Origin: Caldifarciminota bacterium
GTDB taxonomy: Bacteria > Hydrothermota > UBA3073 > JACQXS01 > JAGMCI01
Assembly (NCBI GenBank): GCA_023129325.1
Contig: JAGMCI010000010.1
Coordinates: 1 to 54,946 of the forward strand
DNA length: 54,946 nucleotides
Direction of reading: 5' to 3'
Below, one piece after another: positions 1-7,900 of the stretch (the first letter of the stretch is position 1; each line of letters opens with the position of its first letter). The position numbers and the translations under genes are program-made. The notes beneath the pieces were generated by a model. It searched no databases and was not told where the DNA came from. It saw only the letters and a program-made list of their open reading frames with translations.

Positions 1-421
1 TTTAATTTATTATACCAGTATAAACGCTCTTTAAGAAAATTATCACGAAACCACGAAATTTGGAAAACACGAAAAACTACCGTCTTTTTAAAATTCTAAA
101 AGACTTAACGAACCCTAAAGGGTTCGGCTACAAGAATATTGGGTGTAGCCGTCCCGATTTATCGGGATGCGACAACTACATTCTAATTTGTGTAAATCAG
201 CGTTCCTGCCTGCCCACAGGCTGGAAGCCTGTGCCACTGGCAAGGCAGGTAATTTAAATCTGTGTAATCTGTGGCTGTAATTTTTTCTTGACCCTTCAAT
301 AAGTTCAGGGTCATCCCGTAGAACGGGACAGGAAAAAAGTAAGCATTACCTCCTCACTTTGTTCGGAGTATTAGCAACTTTTTCTTGACATTTTTGTAAA
401 TAACAGATATAGTAAGGTTCA
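1..421. other. Repeat-rich intergenic region without a supported gene
   Basis: No gene is supported here. The stretch is a mosaic of short repeats. A TCCCGATTTATCGGGA hairpin lies at 152-167 and the same motif recurs inside folK (53725-53746). GACCCT/AGGGTC arms lie at 290-295/307-312, and CCCGT/ACGGG arms at 315-319/323-327. Fragments of the 'cacgaaaccacgaaa' and 'aatctgtgtaatctgtggc' repeat types seen elsewhere in the window are also present. An open frame at 60-257 translates mainly repeat DNA and is rejected. Confidence 0.7.
385..413 (+). promoter_or_regulatory. Sigma70-type promoter, near-consensus, leaderless geometry
   Basis: TTGACA at 385-390 and TATAGT at 408-413 are separated by exactly 17 bp. 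The -10 box ends 8 nt before the ATG at 422, so transcription should begin at or within a base or two of the start codon. No Shine-Dalgarno sequence would fit in the mRNA. Confidence 0.75.
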
Positions 422-994
422 ATGATTATTTTAACTTTTTTATTAACCTTTAGTGGCTCAATTGGATTTAGTTACGGGCGTTATGCTCCACAACTTGGGC
501 AATTAAATTCCTGGTTGATAAAAACTTCTAATAGTAAAATACACTCCAATTATCTCATTAGTCTGAGGGGCAAGATTAATGCAGGTCCTTTTTCACTTTG
601 CGGAGGAGCAAGTTTTTTTAAAGGCAGGACATTTGATAACTTACAAAGTTTACTGGTAATACCTCTTGATATTAAATTAGGTTATAGATTATGGCTACTT
701 CCAGCGCTTTTATCCTTTTATACGAAGTCTGGTTATGAATGGTGTTTTGTAGAATATGATACGAAATCAAGCCCAAAAGCTAACAATTGGGGCGGAGGGA
801 TTCCTTTGGAAGTGGGGATAAATTTTATTGTAGTTCCTGATGTCTCATTTGACTTTTGGGGAGGTTATAAATTTACAAATGCAAATGGACTTAAATTTAA
901 TGATGGGGATTTACTAAAGGATGGGAATGGGAATGTTATACCAATTGAATTATGGGGACTGACTTTTGGAATCACTTTCAGGCGCGAATTCTAA
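422..994 (+). CDS. Putative outer-membrane beta-barrel protein, unknown function
   Basis: A protein of 190 residues that I do not recognise as a named family. Residues 1-18 are hydrophobic and could be a short signal peptide. The rest shows alternating hydrophobic and polar stretches rich in Gly, Tyr and Trp, with pieces such as LGYRLWLLPALL and FWGGYKF. The chain ends in Phe, the usual last residue of outer-membrane beta-barrels recognised by BamA. That suggests an 8-strand-like barrel, by inference only. It has its own strong promoter directly upstream with no room for a leader. It is followed by a hairpin repeat and then a membrane protease gene on the same strand. Confidence 0.55.
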   Translation: MIILTFLLTFSGSIGFSYGRYAPQLGQLNSWLIKTSNSKIHSNYLISLRGKINAGPFSLCGGASFFKGRTFDNLQSLLVIPLDIKLGYRLWLLPALLSFYTKSGYEWCFVEYDTKSSPKANNWGGGIPLEVGINFIVVPDVSFDFWGGYKFTNANGLKFNDGDLLKDGNGNVIPIELWGLTFGITFRREF

Positions 995-1030
995 AAATAA
1001 TATTATTTTATGTGGGGAGTGATATCCGAG

Positions 1031-1051
1031 ACCCTGAAACAAGTTCAGGGT
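1031..1051. repeat. Short hairpin repeat (ACCCTGAA/TTCAGGGT)
   Basis: Perfect 8-bp arms at 1031-1038 and 1044-1051 with a 5-nt loop. Relatives of this 'ccctgaa..ttcaggg' motif occur at 290-312 and 54690-54745. No T-run follows, so it is listed as a repeat, not a terminator. Confidence 0.6.
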
Positions 1052-1069
1052 GACATAAGCGAGTTCTAA

Positions 1070-1693
1070 ATGAAGGGTATTGCTATTATATTTCAGCTTG
1101 CGATTTTATTTTTTTCTATCATTATTCATGAAGTAGCACATGGCTATATGGCACTACATAAGGGAGATACGACTGCCAGAGATTATGGCAGGCTAACTCT
1201 CAATCCTCTCCCCCATATAGACATATTTGGCACTATAATATTACCATTTCTTCTAATCTTTACGGGGTCACATTTTTTATTTGGCTGGGCAAAGCCAGTT
1301 CCAATAAATCCATATTATTTTAAGGACCCCAAAAAAGACTTAATGTGGGTTGGAGCAGCTGGTCCTTTAAGTAACATAGGGTTAGCTATTATTTTAGCTA
1401 TACCATTTAGATTTGGGCTTTCATCATTCTCAATTCTGGGACAATTTGTGGGTTTTGGAGTATTTATAAATTTATTACTTGCCTTTTTCAATCTTATTCC
1501 TATTCCCCCGCTTGATGGTTCAAGGATTATTCAAGGTTTTTTATCTTATGAGACACAGGAAAAATATTTAAGGCTTGAGAGATTTGGATTTCTTATTATT
1601 ATTCCGTTACTTTTTGTACTTTTTCCACTTGTTATCCGCCCCCTTGTGCAAATTTTTTTTCATCTCCTAACAGGGATACCATCACGATTTTGA
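1070..1693 (+). CDS. Site-2 protease family (M50) membrane metalloprotease
   Basis: The protein has 207 residues and about five to six membrane segments. The zinc motif HEVAH is at residues 20-24 within the first membrane helix. The family's NPLPH motif is at 45-49, a GAAGPLSN segment at 95-102, and the third zinc ligand Asp149 lies in PPLDG. This matches the small M50 proteins related to SpoIVFB and S2P that cut substrates within the membrane; the substrate here is unknown. It lacks PDZ and CBS domains. There is no clear promoter of its own beyond the repeat upstream, so it may be co-transcribed with the barrel gene. It converges with the membrane operon to its right. Confidence 0.88.
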   Translation: MKGIAIIFQLAILFFSIIIHEVAHGYMALHKGDTTARDYGRLTLNPLPHIDIFGTIILPFLLIFTGSHFLFGWAKPVPINPYYFKDPKKDLMWVGAAGPLSNIGLAIILAIPFRFGLSSFSILGQFVGFGVFINLLLAFFNLIPIPPLDGSRIIQGFLSYETQEKYLRLERFGFLIIIPLLFVLFPLVIRPLVQIFFHLLTGIPSRF

Positions 1694-1779
1694 GTCATTA
1701 AGTTATTGGGTTATTAAGTCGTTAAGTAATTAGGTAATTTTAGAAGAAAAGTTGACGAGCAATTCAATTTTGCAGACTT

Positions 1780-1843
1780 GAGCCGGAGGCTCATCCGCCT
1801 TTGGCGGAAAAGTTTGTACTCCAAAGCATTACCAAAGTAATGC
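1780..1843. repeat. Cluster of three small hairpins between convergent genes
   Basis: GAGCC/GGCTC arms at 1780-1792, CCGCC/GGCGG at 1795-1807, and GCATTAC/GTAATGC at 1826-1843. The cluster sits between the stop codons of convergent genes and could end transcription both ways, but it lacks a U-run. The last hairpin adjoins a 'gcactcc' motif that also borders the inverted repeat at 28127-28186. Confidence 0.45.
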
Positions 1844-1870
1844 ACTCCATATTAATGTAGTAAGAGGGGG

Positions 1871-2470
1871 TTATTTAATTATACCGAGCCAGTCGTGGAG
1901 AAGGAATTGCACTCTACTAACAAACAGGGCGATACGAGCCATTACTGTATATCCAAAGATAGCTCCAAAAGCTATCATAATATACCAAATTCCAGTTTTT
2001 GCGACACCTCCAACTACTCCTTTTTGTTCCAGTGAAAAGAAAAAGTAAAAGAGTGTGCATATAACACCTACTACCATTATTATATTACTTATAGTGAAAT
2101 CACCGACCATAGTTGCCTGGAGCTGTCTAAAAATACCTGCTTGAATTGTAAGGGGTATTGATATTCCAGCCCCTATTCCCAGTGATATAGCGATTGGATA
2201 TCTTACGAGCCAAGTCCATTTTCTTGTAAATCTTGCAAAGAAGAGGAGACCAATAAAAGTAGGGATTAGCACGATGTAATCACCTGCCTGAACTGGTCTA
2301 ACGATGCGTGGTATAAAGGCGTTCCAATAAAGGAATCCTATTGAATATCCGACAGAAGTTCCTATAAATAAATATTCTGCAAATCTGTAAATTGGGTTAT
2401 CTTTATATAAGAAAGAGTATACAGAAAGTGTAAGCAAGGCGGCTATCCAGACCCAGATATTAGTACTCAT
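1871..2470 (-). CDS. Polytopic membrane protein of unknown function, last gene of four-gene operon
   Basis: 199 residues, almost entirely hydrophobic, with about six predicted membrane helices, the first at residues 5-20. Charged residues sit in short loops such as RFTRKWTW. I recognise no catalytic motif. Its ATG overlaps the stop of the preceding gene by 4 nt (ATGA), so the two are almost certainly translationally coupled. Because the four genes are so tightly joined, the product is inferred to act in one membrane complex with the other three. The function is unknown. Confidence 0.7.
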   Translation of the reverse strand: MSTNIWVWIAALLTLSVYSFLYKDNPIYRFAEYLFIGTSVGYSIGFLYWNAFIPRIVRPVQAGDYIVLIPTFIGLLFFARFTRKWTWLVRYPIAISLGIGAGISIPLTIQAGIFRQLQATMVGDFTISNIIMVVGVICTLFYFFFSLEQKGVVGGVAKTGIWYIMIAFGAIFGYTVMARIALFVSRVQFLLHDWLGIIK

Positions 2471-3348
2471 TTTTTTCTCCTTATTACAAAGTAAGATATA
2501 TTAGCAAGAACGATAAATAACATTATCAATAAATGAGTTATGGATTGAGGGTCCATTGCAACTGATGCTGTTCCCTCTACTTTACTTAATTTATTTTTCT
2601 TTAACAGAATTTCATACTCAGCAGCTCCTTTAATACCTCCAAGCATTCCTGAAATCTGACCACTTTGGAGCCATGGATAAATTTCCGGAGCTATAACTCC
2701 TGTAATACCAGTACAAATCGTCTCATTATATCTTGTATTAGCATAAGTAATCCAACTCAGATAAGTAGAACTTCCTGTCAGACATACCAGCGCAGGGACC
2801 TGCTCATAGTTATGAATTTTATCTACTATGGGAAATTCATCCAGAGATTTTCCAGCATAATCTGCCATAAATGTTTCCTTTATATTTTCACCCATTTTAA
2901 GTATCACTATAGACCAACCTGGGACCCATGCGAAGATTAAATAATCTTCTCCATATTTTACATCTGGGAATTCTTCTTTTGCCTTTTCAGTTGCCATCTC
3001 GGCAAGTCCTATTCCCATTACAGTGAGACTCATACAAGCTACTCGGATTTTTTTTGCAAAACAATGTTTAAGCAAAGCTACTCCCATTGGTTGGAGTTCA
3101 GGCATAACAGAAGGGTCGTAGTCAAAAGAAATAATTAGCATATTTTCTGGGTCTTCTGGGGGGATTTTATCAACAACATTATAAAGACTCTTTGTTGGTG
3201 GAGTTATAAAAATTGGCAATCTCATTCTAATAAGAAGCGGGACTATAACACATATCCCAACGGACATATATATATATCTACGGTTAAGTTTACTAAGTTT
3301 TTCCCAGAAACCGTCCCTTTGTGGTTTATTTGTTTTGTTCTCAATCAT
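2467..3348 (-). CDS. Membrane-anchored protein with large extracytoplasmic domain, third gene of operon
   Basis: From ATG 3348 the protein is 293 residues. This start makes an ATGA overlap with the preceding stop and has GGAGGAGG just upstream; an ATG seven codons earlier (3369) is possible but less likely. One membrane helix lies near residues 25-45, and a second at the very C-terminus is followed by RRKK. Between them is a globular region of about 210 residues, with conserved-looking pieces such as ISFDYDPS and LTGSSTYLSW. I cannot name the fold. The topology suggests that the middle domain is outside the cytoplasm. Confidence 0.68.
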   Translation of the reverse strand: MIENKTNKPQRDGFWEKLSKLNRRYIYMSVGICVIVPLLIRMRLPIFITPPTKSLYNVVDKIPPEDPENMLIISFDYDPSVMPELQPMGVALLKHCFAKKIRVACMSLTVMGIGLAEMATEKAKEEFPDVKYGEDYLIFAWVPGWSIVILKMGENIKETFMADYAGKSLDEFPIVDKIHNYEQVPALVCLTGSSTYLSWITYANTRYNETICTGITGVIAPEIYPWLQSGQISGMLGGIKGAAEYEILLKKNKLSKVEGTASVAMDPQSITHLLIMLFIVLANISYFVIRRKK

Positions 3349-3971
3349 TTTCCTCCTCCACCGAGCCATCCCTTTTCAATGCCAAGAATAATTTTCAATG
3401 AAGTTCCTATTATTCCGAGTCCAACTCCTAAGGCTATTCCTCTTGTAGCTGCCATTGATGGGTACATAAATATCCATTCTATGATATCTGGCAATCCCTT
3501 CCAAACAAATGGTCCTATTGGGACTCTACCAAACATAACGAGAAAAGCAACTATGAGGAGAACAGTTGCTCTTGTTGTAGTTGCTCTAAAGGCTCTAAAA
3601 GCGGCTGATGCCATATAAAATGCGAGCAAAGAAAAGACTGTCGCACTCATTGGCACAGTAATATAATGGAACACTTTCATAAAGACTGTGCCTTCTCTCA
3701 CTCCTTGTATGATACCAAAAGCTCCTACTGTAATACAAGCGACAAGTGGAATAACACTGAATCCCCAACCTGGTTTTCTTCTCTTTATTTTAGTTCCATG
3801 AACCCTAAAGAGACTTTCTAATGCTATGGCAAACGCAAAAACACTTACTATAATTAGCCAGTTAAGAGCTTCATCATATATTGCTTTAGAGACAGGATGA
3901 GGGATAAAGAACTGAATTATAAATATTATTCCTCCTCCAAAGCATATTACAAGTGGGAAAGTTCGTTTCAT
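3345..3971 (-). CDS. Polytopic membrane protein of unknown function, second gene of operon
   Basis: 208 residues with about six membrane helices and basic loops (KIKRRKPGWG, RAFRATTTRA). It ends in a glycine- and lysine-rich tail encoded by the same GGA-rich DNA that serves as ribosome binding site for the next gene. Its ATG overlaps the stop of the DUF6754-like gene by 4 nt. It was not recognised as a transporter or enzyme. Together with its partners it forms a probable membrane complex. Confidence 0.7.
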   Translation of the reverse strand: MKRTFPLVICFGGGIIFIIQFFIPHPVSKAIYDEALNWLIIVSVFAFAIALESLFRVHGTKIKRRKPGWGFSVIPLVACITVGAFGIIQGVREGTVFMKVFHYITVPMSATVFSLLAFYMASAAFRAFRATTTRATVLLIVAFLVMFGRVPIGPFVWKGLPDIIEWIFMYPSMAATRGIALGVGLGIIGTSLKIILGIEKGWLGGGGK

Positions 3972-5140
3972 ACTTTAAAAAGGTTTGCTATCACATTACT
4001 TCCGAGCATCATCAATATAGTACCAACAATCATAGCCGTAAGGATTATCGCTTTCAACAGGTCTTGTGCTTTTATACTTCCAACGAGAATAGGTTCTTTA
4101 GAAAGATAAGCGCTTGCGGCATAAAGTTCTTCGCCCATTATTGTATAATCACAAGTTGTAACGAAAAACGGCAGTTGCGTCATGGCATCTGTTCCTGCTA
4201 TCTGGATTGCACCTGTAGCAGCACCTGTTTCTGCGAGAACAAGGGACTCTGCCCAGAACATTCCTATAAACAGATTTGTTCCTGGTTTTTCTCTTGCCAT
4301 TATTCCCGCCACACCAGCGGCATAAGCAAATTGAGAACTACTTATAAAACTTACATCCTCGTCTTTAAAAACATCTGGTCTACCTACTGCAAGATAAGCT
4401 TCTTTAACTACTTGTTTTGCAACAGTCAAGACAATTGGGTCACGATTTGGCACAAGGAGGGGAATTCCATATTCGGCAGTCTTTTTTGCCACGCGTCCCA
4501 TAATATTAAGAGAGGCTATAGTAGCTATATCACTAATTGTAGAGAGTCCAGGGACATAAAGAACGGGCCTGCCCATTTCAGTTGCTCTTCCGACCGCCTC
4601 GTCAAGTGCTTCTAAACCTGCGATTTTTCTGATAAACAAGCGGCCACCTCTTTTTGCAATACGAATAAAGCCTAAAAATGAAATAAGGAGTGCCATCACT
4701 CCTATCAACACATTTATTTTACTTTTATTAAACAATTGTGGGCTTGATATGGTGGGACCAGCAACTTCGGAAAATGAAGTAAATTCAGTGTCAAATTTTC
4801 CACATATTTTATAATAATACTCAGTTTTATTTTTCACTTCATGTAATATCTTTCCTTTATACATTATTTCTTCATCTGTATAAGTATTTATACCTCTTAT
4901 AGACCATCCTATTTTTATAAATTCTCCAACTGGGTCTTGGGACCTGTGTATTTCATAGCCATCAAGGAGTGAATCCTGAGATGAGAGTTTCCATTTTATA
5001 GTTATTGAGTTGCCTGCATCATTTGGGGTGTCAAAAACTTTTACATCGGTGGGAGGGGTAATCTCTTGAGCACAAAGGGAAGATAAAAGTGCAAAATGCA
5101 AAGTGCAAAGTGTAAAAACAAAAGGAATTTTTCCTTTCAT
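3968..5140 (-). CDS. Fibronectin-III-like plus DUF6754-like membrane protein, first gene of operon
   Basis: 390 residues. A signal peptide of about 24 residues ends in SLCA-QE. A fibronectin type III-like domain follows at about 28-125 (TPPTDVKVFDTPND, DGYEIHRS). There is a membrane helix near 142-162, then a conserved block at about 168-360 starting GLEALDEAVGRATEMGRP, and a last helix near 365-385. From memory the conserved block matches DUF6754; I could not search. The family is uncharacterised. It heads a four-gene operon with 4-nt overlaps and has a near-consensus promoter 10 nt before its ATG. The hydrophobic core of the signal peptide is written by a 7-bp tandem repeat, which is odd. 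Confidence 0.72.
   Translation of the reverse strand: MKGKIPFVFTLCTLHFALLSSLCAQEITPPTDVKVFDTPNDAGNSITIKWKLSSQDSLLDGYEIHRSQDPVGEFIKIGWSIRGINTYTDEEIMYKGKILHEVKNKTEYYYKICGKFDTEFTSFSEVAGPTISSPQLFNKSKINVLIGVMALLISFLGFIRIAKRGGRLFIRKIAGLEALDEAVGRATEMGRPVLYVPGLSTISDIATIASLNIMGRVAKKTAEYGIPLLVPNRDPIVLTVAKQVVKEAYLAVGRPDVFKDEDVSFISSSQFAYAAGVAGIMAREKPGTNLFIGMFWAESLVLAETGAATGAIQIAGTDAMTQLPFFVTTCDYTIMGEELYAASAYLSKEPILVGSIKAQDLLKAIILTAMIVGTILMMLGSNVIANLFKV
5084..5118 (-). repeat. 7-bp tandem repeat (ACTTTGC type) inside a signal peptide
   Basis: On the coding strand the units are ACTTTGC, ACTTTGC, ATTTTGC and ACTTTTA. They encode TLCTLHFALL, the hydrophobic core of the signal peptide. The 7-bp period and ACTTNNN frame resemble the long ACTTCNN array at 53962-54110. 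Confidence 0.65.
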
Positions 5141-5150
5141 TTGTAGTTAA

Positions 5151-5179
5151 TATTTATCATACTAATTCAGAAATGTCAA
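5151..5179 (-). promoter_or_regulatory. Promoter of the DUF6754-type operon
   Basis: On the minus strand TTGACA (5179-5174) and TAAATA (5156-5151) are separated by 17 bp. The -10 box ends 10 nt before the ATG at 5140, so the mRNA should be leaderless or nearly so. Confidence 0.65.
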
Positions 5180-5211
5180 GAAAAAAATAATTCCAGATTA
5201 AGATACTTTTC

Positions 5212-6189
5212 CTAACCAGCGAAATCCGTTGCTCTTCTTAATTTTTTCCTCCAAAAATTTAAAATATCCTCAAGTGTTTTTTCAAATGGAATTTCCTGTT
5301 TCCAATTAGTAGCTTTCCTAAACTTTGTTGAATCGCCAATAAGGACAGGCACATCTGAAGGTCTTATTTTTTGGGGGTCTTCTTTGACATCAACTTTTAC
5401 TTTAGAGAACTCAAGTAATGTTGAAAGCATATCTTTTATCTTTATTCCCTTTCCAGAAGATATGTTATATACTTCACCTGGTTTACCATATTCAAGTACT
5501 AACCAGTAAGCTCTTACCATATCCCGCACATCTGTAAAATCACGAACCGAATCCAGATTTCCAACCCAGATTACTGGTTTTCTTTTGCCAAGTTCTATTT
5601 CTGCAATTTGGCGAGCAAAATCCGAGCAAACAAAAACTGTTCCTCTTCTTGGTCCAGTGTGATTAAAACCGCGTGTCCGAATAATATTCATTTTATAACT
5701 CATAAAATATTGATAAGCGAGCATATCCTGTCCGACCTTTGAAACGGCATAAGGAGAGAGAGGTCTCAAAGGGTTAGTCTCTTTAATTGGCAACTCTTCA
5801 GGTTTTACAAATCCGTATTCCTCTGAAGAACCTGCAATCTGGATTTTTGGATTTATATCTATTTTTTTAATAGCTTCAAATATATTAAGTTCACCCATTA
5901 TGTTCGTCTCAATCGTTTCAGTGGGGGCATTCCAGGAAGTAGGGACATAAGATTGAGCGGCTAAATGAAATACACGGTCCGGTTTTATGCGTTCTATGGT
6001 ATCCCTTACTGAAGAAGCATCTCTGAGGTCACATTCATACAAAGTAATTTTATCTTTAAAATGCTCTATATTCTCTGTTCTTGAACGCCATCTTTTTATG
6101 GCAAATATTTCAATCTTGGGGAGGGTAAGCAGATAATCAACTAACCAGGAGCCAACAAATCCCGTCACACCAGTAACAAAAACCTTCAT
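5212..6189 (-). CDS. GDP-mannose 4,6-dehydratase / GDP-4-keto-6-deoxymannose reductase family
   Basis: A 325-residue extended short-chain dehydrogenase. The Rossmann glycine motif TGVTGFVGSW is at the N-terminus. The substrate-contact motif SSEEYG is followed by the catalytic pair in YAVSK. The C-terminal segment RPSDVPVLIGDSTKFRKATN is typical of the GDP-sugar branch. SSEEYG rather than SSEMYG leans toward the reductase (Rmd, making GDP-rhamnose) over the dehydratase (Gmd), but I cannot settle this without alignment. It acts in the cytoplasm on nucleotide sugars for surface glycans. Its ATG overlaps the stop of the gene upstream by 4 nt. The C-terminal residues KKLRRATDFAG look like a slightly extended tail. 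Confidence 0.85.
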   Translation of the reverse strand: MKVFVTGVTGFVGSWLVDYLLTLPKIEIFAIKRWRSRTENIEHFKDKITLYECDLRDASSVRDTIERIKPDRVFHLAAQSYVPTSWNAPTETIETNIMGELNIFEAIKKIDINPKIQIAGSSEEYGFVKPEELPIKETNPLRPLSPYAVSKVGQDMLAYQYFMSYKMNIIRTRGFNHTGPRRGTVFVCSDFARQIAEIELGKRKPVIWVGNLDSVRDFTDVRDMVRAYWLVLEYGKPGEVYNISSGKGIKIKDMLSTLLEFSKVKVDVKEDPQKIRPSDVPVLIGDSTKFRKATNWKQEIPFEKTLEDILNFWRKKLRRATDFAG

Positions 6190-6965
6190 CTTCCTAAAGC
6201 AAGTCTTGATGCCAGAAATTCTGGGAGTTTAACATCAAGTATTTTTTGCTGAGCTGTTTTTATGTCATAAGCAAGTCTAATAATTTCTACTTCCTTTTTT
6301 TTGTTGTCATAGATGGCAAATGAAACTCTTGGGTCTGCATCTCTGGGTTGTCCAATACTGCCCGAATTTATTATATAGCGGTAATTGGGTTCTAATTTAA
6401 ATTTAGAGTCCTGAATTAATCCATATTTTGTGCCAGAGGCACATCCCTGCCCGACAGACGGCAGGCGGGCGCCTTTGGCAGAAGAGCCTTTTTCAACAAA
6501 AGTAACAGGAACATGAGAATGTCCTACAAAACAAACGGAGTTTTTAAAACTTTGGAATTCACTAATTGCATCATCAAAAGAGAGGACATATTTCCAAGCC
6601 TCAGGTTTTGATGGGGAAGCATGAACGAATAAATCTTTATTGAGTTCAAGCGTAAATGGTAAACTCTTAAGCCATTCTCTATTTTCAGGTGTAACAACTT
6701 GTGATGTCCAGATACAGGCGCGTTTAGCCACCCAGTTAAAATAAGAGAAATTAGTTAGCCCAGTTGAACCAGCATCATGATTTCCAAGAATAACAAGCTG
6801 GGAAAGTTCTTTTACTATATTACAACATTCATTTGGATTTGCCCCATAACCAACAATATCGCCGAGGCAGATTACATTTTTTATCTCTCGCTTTTCAAGT
6901 TCATCTACAACAACTTGAAGGGCTTCAAGATTAGAATGAATATCACTTATTATTCCGTACAACAT
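6186..6965 (-). CDS. Calcineurin-like metallophosphoesterase
   Basis: From ATG 6965 it is 259 residues. A GTG six codons upstream (6983) lies in repeat DNA and is less likely. The metal-binding motifs occur in order: SDIHSN near the N-terminus, GDIVGYGANP, GNHD, and GHSHVP, with the tail motif NSGSIGQPRD. These define the YfcE/ApaH-like metallophosphoesterase family; the substrate cannot be predicted. The segment between GHSH and NSGSIGQ carries an insertion, GSSAKGARLPSVGQGCASGT, encoded by a GC-rich palindromic element (6432-6480). Relatives go straight from VPVTFVE-type strands into the next strand. It is coupled to the sugar epimerase gene downstream by a 4-nt overlap. Confidence 0.85.
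   Translation of the reverse strand: MLYGIISDIHSNLEALQVVVDELEKREIKNVICLGDIVGYGANPNECCNIVKELSQLVILGNHDAGSTGLTNFSYFNWVAKRACIWTSQVVTPENREWLKSLPFTLELNKDLFVHASPSKPEAWKYVLSFDDAISEFQSFKNSVCFVGHSHVPVTFVEKGSSAKGARLPSVGQGCASGTKYGLIQDSKFKLEPNYRYIINSGSIGQPRDADPRVSFAIYDNKKKEVEIIRLAYDIKTAQQKILDVKLPEFLASRLALGR
6432..6480. repeat. GC-rich palindromic element in frame inside the metallophosphoesterase gene
   Basis: Ends GCCAGAGGC and GCCTTTGGC are imperfect inverted repeats (8 of 9). Between them lies a cctgcccg...cggcaggcggg core. It is far more GC-rich than its host gene and falls between the GHSH and NSGSIGQ motifs. Confidence 0.7.
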
Positions 6966-7037
6966 CAGTAAATACCTAAACACCTAAATTCCTAAAGATT
7001 TTGGATTTTTAGGTGTTTTGGACTTTTAGGAATTTGT
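6962..7037 (-). repeat. CCTAAA/CCAAAA tandem repeat spanning the nusB 3' end
   Basis: Read on the minus strand, units such as cctaaaagtccaaaa and cctaaaaatccaaaa repeat through the last codons of nusB and the gap to the next gene. The same string lies at 37264-37298, where it ends the aminotransferase gene. Confidence 0.65.
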
Positions 7038-7437
7038 TCCCTTTTATTACTTTGTCAAGTATTCCATTAATAAACTTTCCTGAATTTTCAGTTGAATACT
7101 TTTTAGCAATTTCAATAGCTTCATTCACAGACACCTTTGGCGGAATATCTGGAAAATAAACAATCTCGCATATTGCCGCTCTTAAGATATTTTTGTCTAT
7201 AATTGCAATCCTATTAAGCTCCCAATTTTCTGCAATCGTGGAAATAGTATTATCAAGTTCTTTAATTTTACTAATAGTCTTAAGCACTAACTCTCGGACA
7301 AATTCCTTAACTTGCAAAGGAATACCCTGTCGTGAAAAAATATCTTTCAATATTTTTTCAGGTTCTTCTTTTACAATTTCAAACCTGTAAAGAGCTTCAA
7401 GGGCGAGTTCTCGTCCCTTTCTTCTTTTTCCCTTCAC
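7009..7437 (-). CDS. nusB: Transcription antitermination factor NusB
   Basis: 142 residues, the normal length. The N-terminal [16 protein letters not shown] and the C-terminal helix [21 protein letters not shown] are diagnostic of this all-helical RNA-binding factor, which works with NusE in rRNA antitermination. The start is GTG at 7437, inside the end of ribH (41-nt overlap), so the two are coupled. The last residues, FLKVQNT, are encoded by a CCTAAA-type repeat and are probably not conserved. rib-nusB linkage is common in bacteria. Confidence 0.93.
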   Translation of the reverse strand: MKGKRRKGRELALEALYRFEIVKEEPEKILKDIFSRQGIPLQVKEFVRELVLKTISKIKELDNTISTIAENWELNRIAIIDKNILRAAICEIVYFPDIPPKVSVNEAIEIAKKYSTENSGKFINGILDKVIKGNKFLKVQNT

Positions 7438-7900
7438 TTATTTTGTTGATAATGCCAAGTTGTTCCATCACTGAGAGTGCGGCATCAAAACCTTTATTAC
7501 CAAGTTTACTACCTGCTCTCTCAATTGCCTGTTCAGGGGTATCGGCGGTGATTAGCCCAAACCCAACTGGGAGTTTTGATTCATGGGATACTCTTGCAAT
7601 ACCTCTTGATACTTCGCGTGACAGAAAATCAAAATGTGGTGTCTCACCTCTTATTACGGCACCAAGGCAAATTAGAGCATCAAACCTACTATCATCCTGA
7701 GACAGAATATTCAAAATCTGTGGAATTTCAAAAGCACCCGGAACCTTAAAAATCTCAACTGCATTTAAGTCAGCACCATGCCGTTTTAAACAATCAAGTG
7801 CACCATCAAGTAATCTCTCGGTCACAAAGCCGTTAAATCTTGAAACTATAATTCCAAATTTCTTACCTTCACCAGAGATTGAGCCTTCGTAAATTTTCAT
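7397..7900 (-). CDS. ribH: 6,7-dimethyl-8-ribityllumazine synthase
   Basis: 167 residues. It joins 5-amino-6-ribitylaminouracil with 3,4-dihydroxy-2-butanone 4-phosphate to make lumazine, the penultimate riboflavin step. Visible motifs are [38 protein letters not shown] and the downstream [15 protein letters not shown]. The His in TPHFDF is the catalytic residue of the family. The C-terminus has a basic extension ([10 protein letters not shown]) beyond the usual end; it overlaps the start of nusB. The gene follows ribBA with a 4-nt overlap. Confidence 0.95.
   Translation of the reverse strand: MKIYEGSISGEGKKFGIIVSRFNGFVTERLLDGALDCLKRHGADLNAVEIFKVPGAFEIPQILNILSQDDSRFDALICLGAVIRGETPHFDFLSREVSRGIARVSHESKLPVGFGLITADTPEQAIERAGSKLGNKGFDAALSVMEQLGIINKISEGKKKKGTRTRP

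Noticed and set aside
60-257. Open frame of 65 codons at the window start
   Set aside because: It translates repeat DNA found elsewhere between genes, has no ribosome binding site, and resembles no protein.
3953-4615. Plus-strand frame of 220 codons opposite the DUF6754-like gene
   Set aside because: Antisense shadow with a Cys- and Ser-rich composition; the minus-strand operon has overlaps, a promoter and membrane topology.
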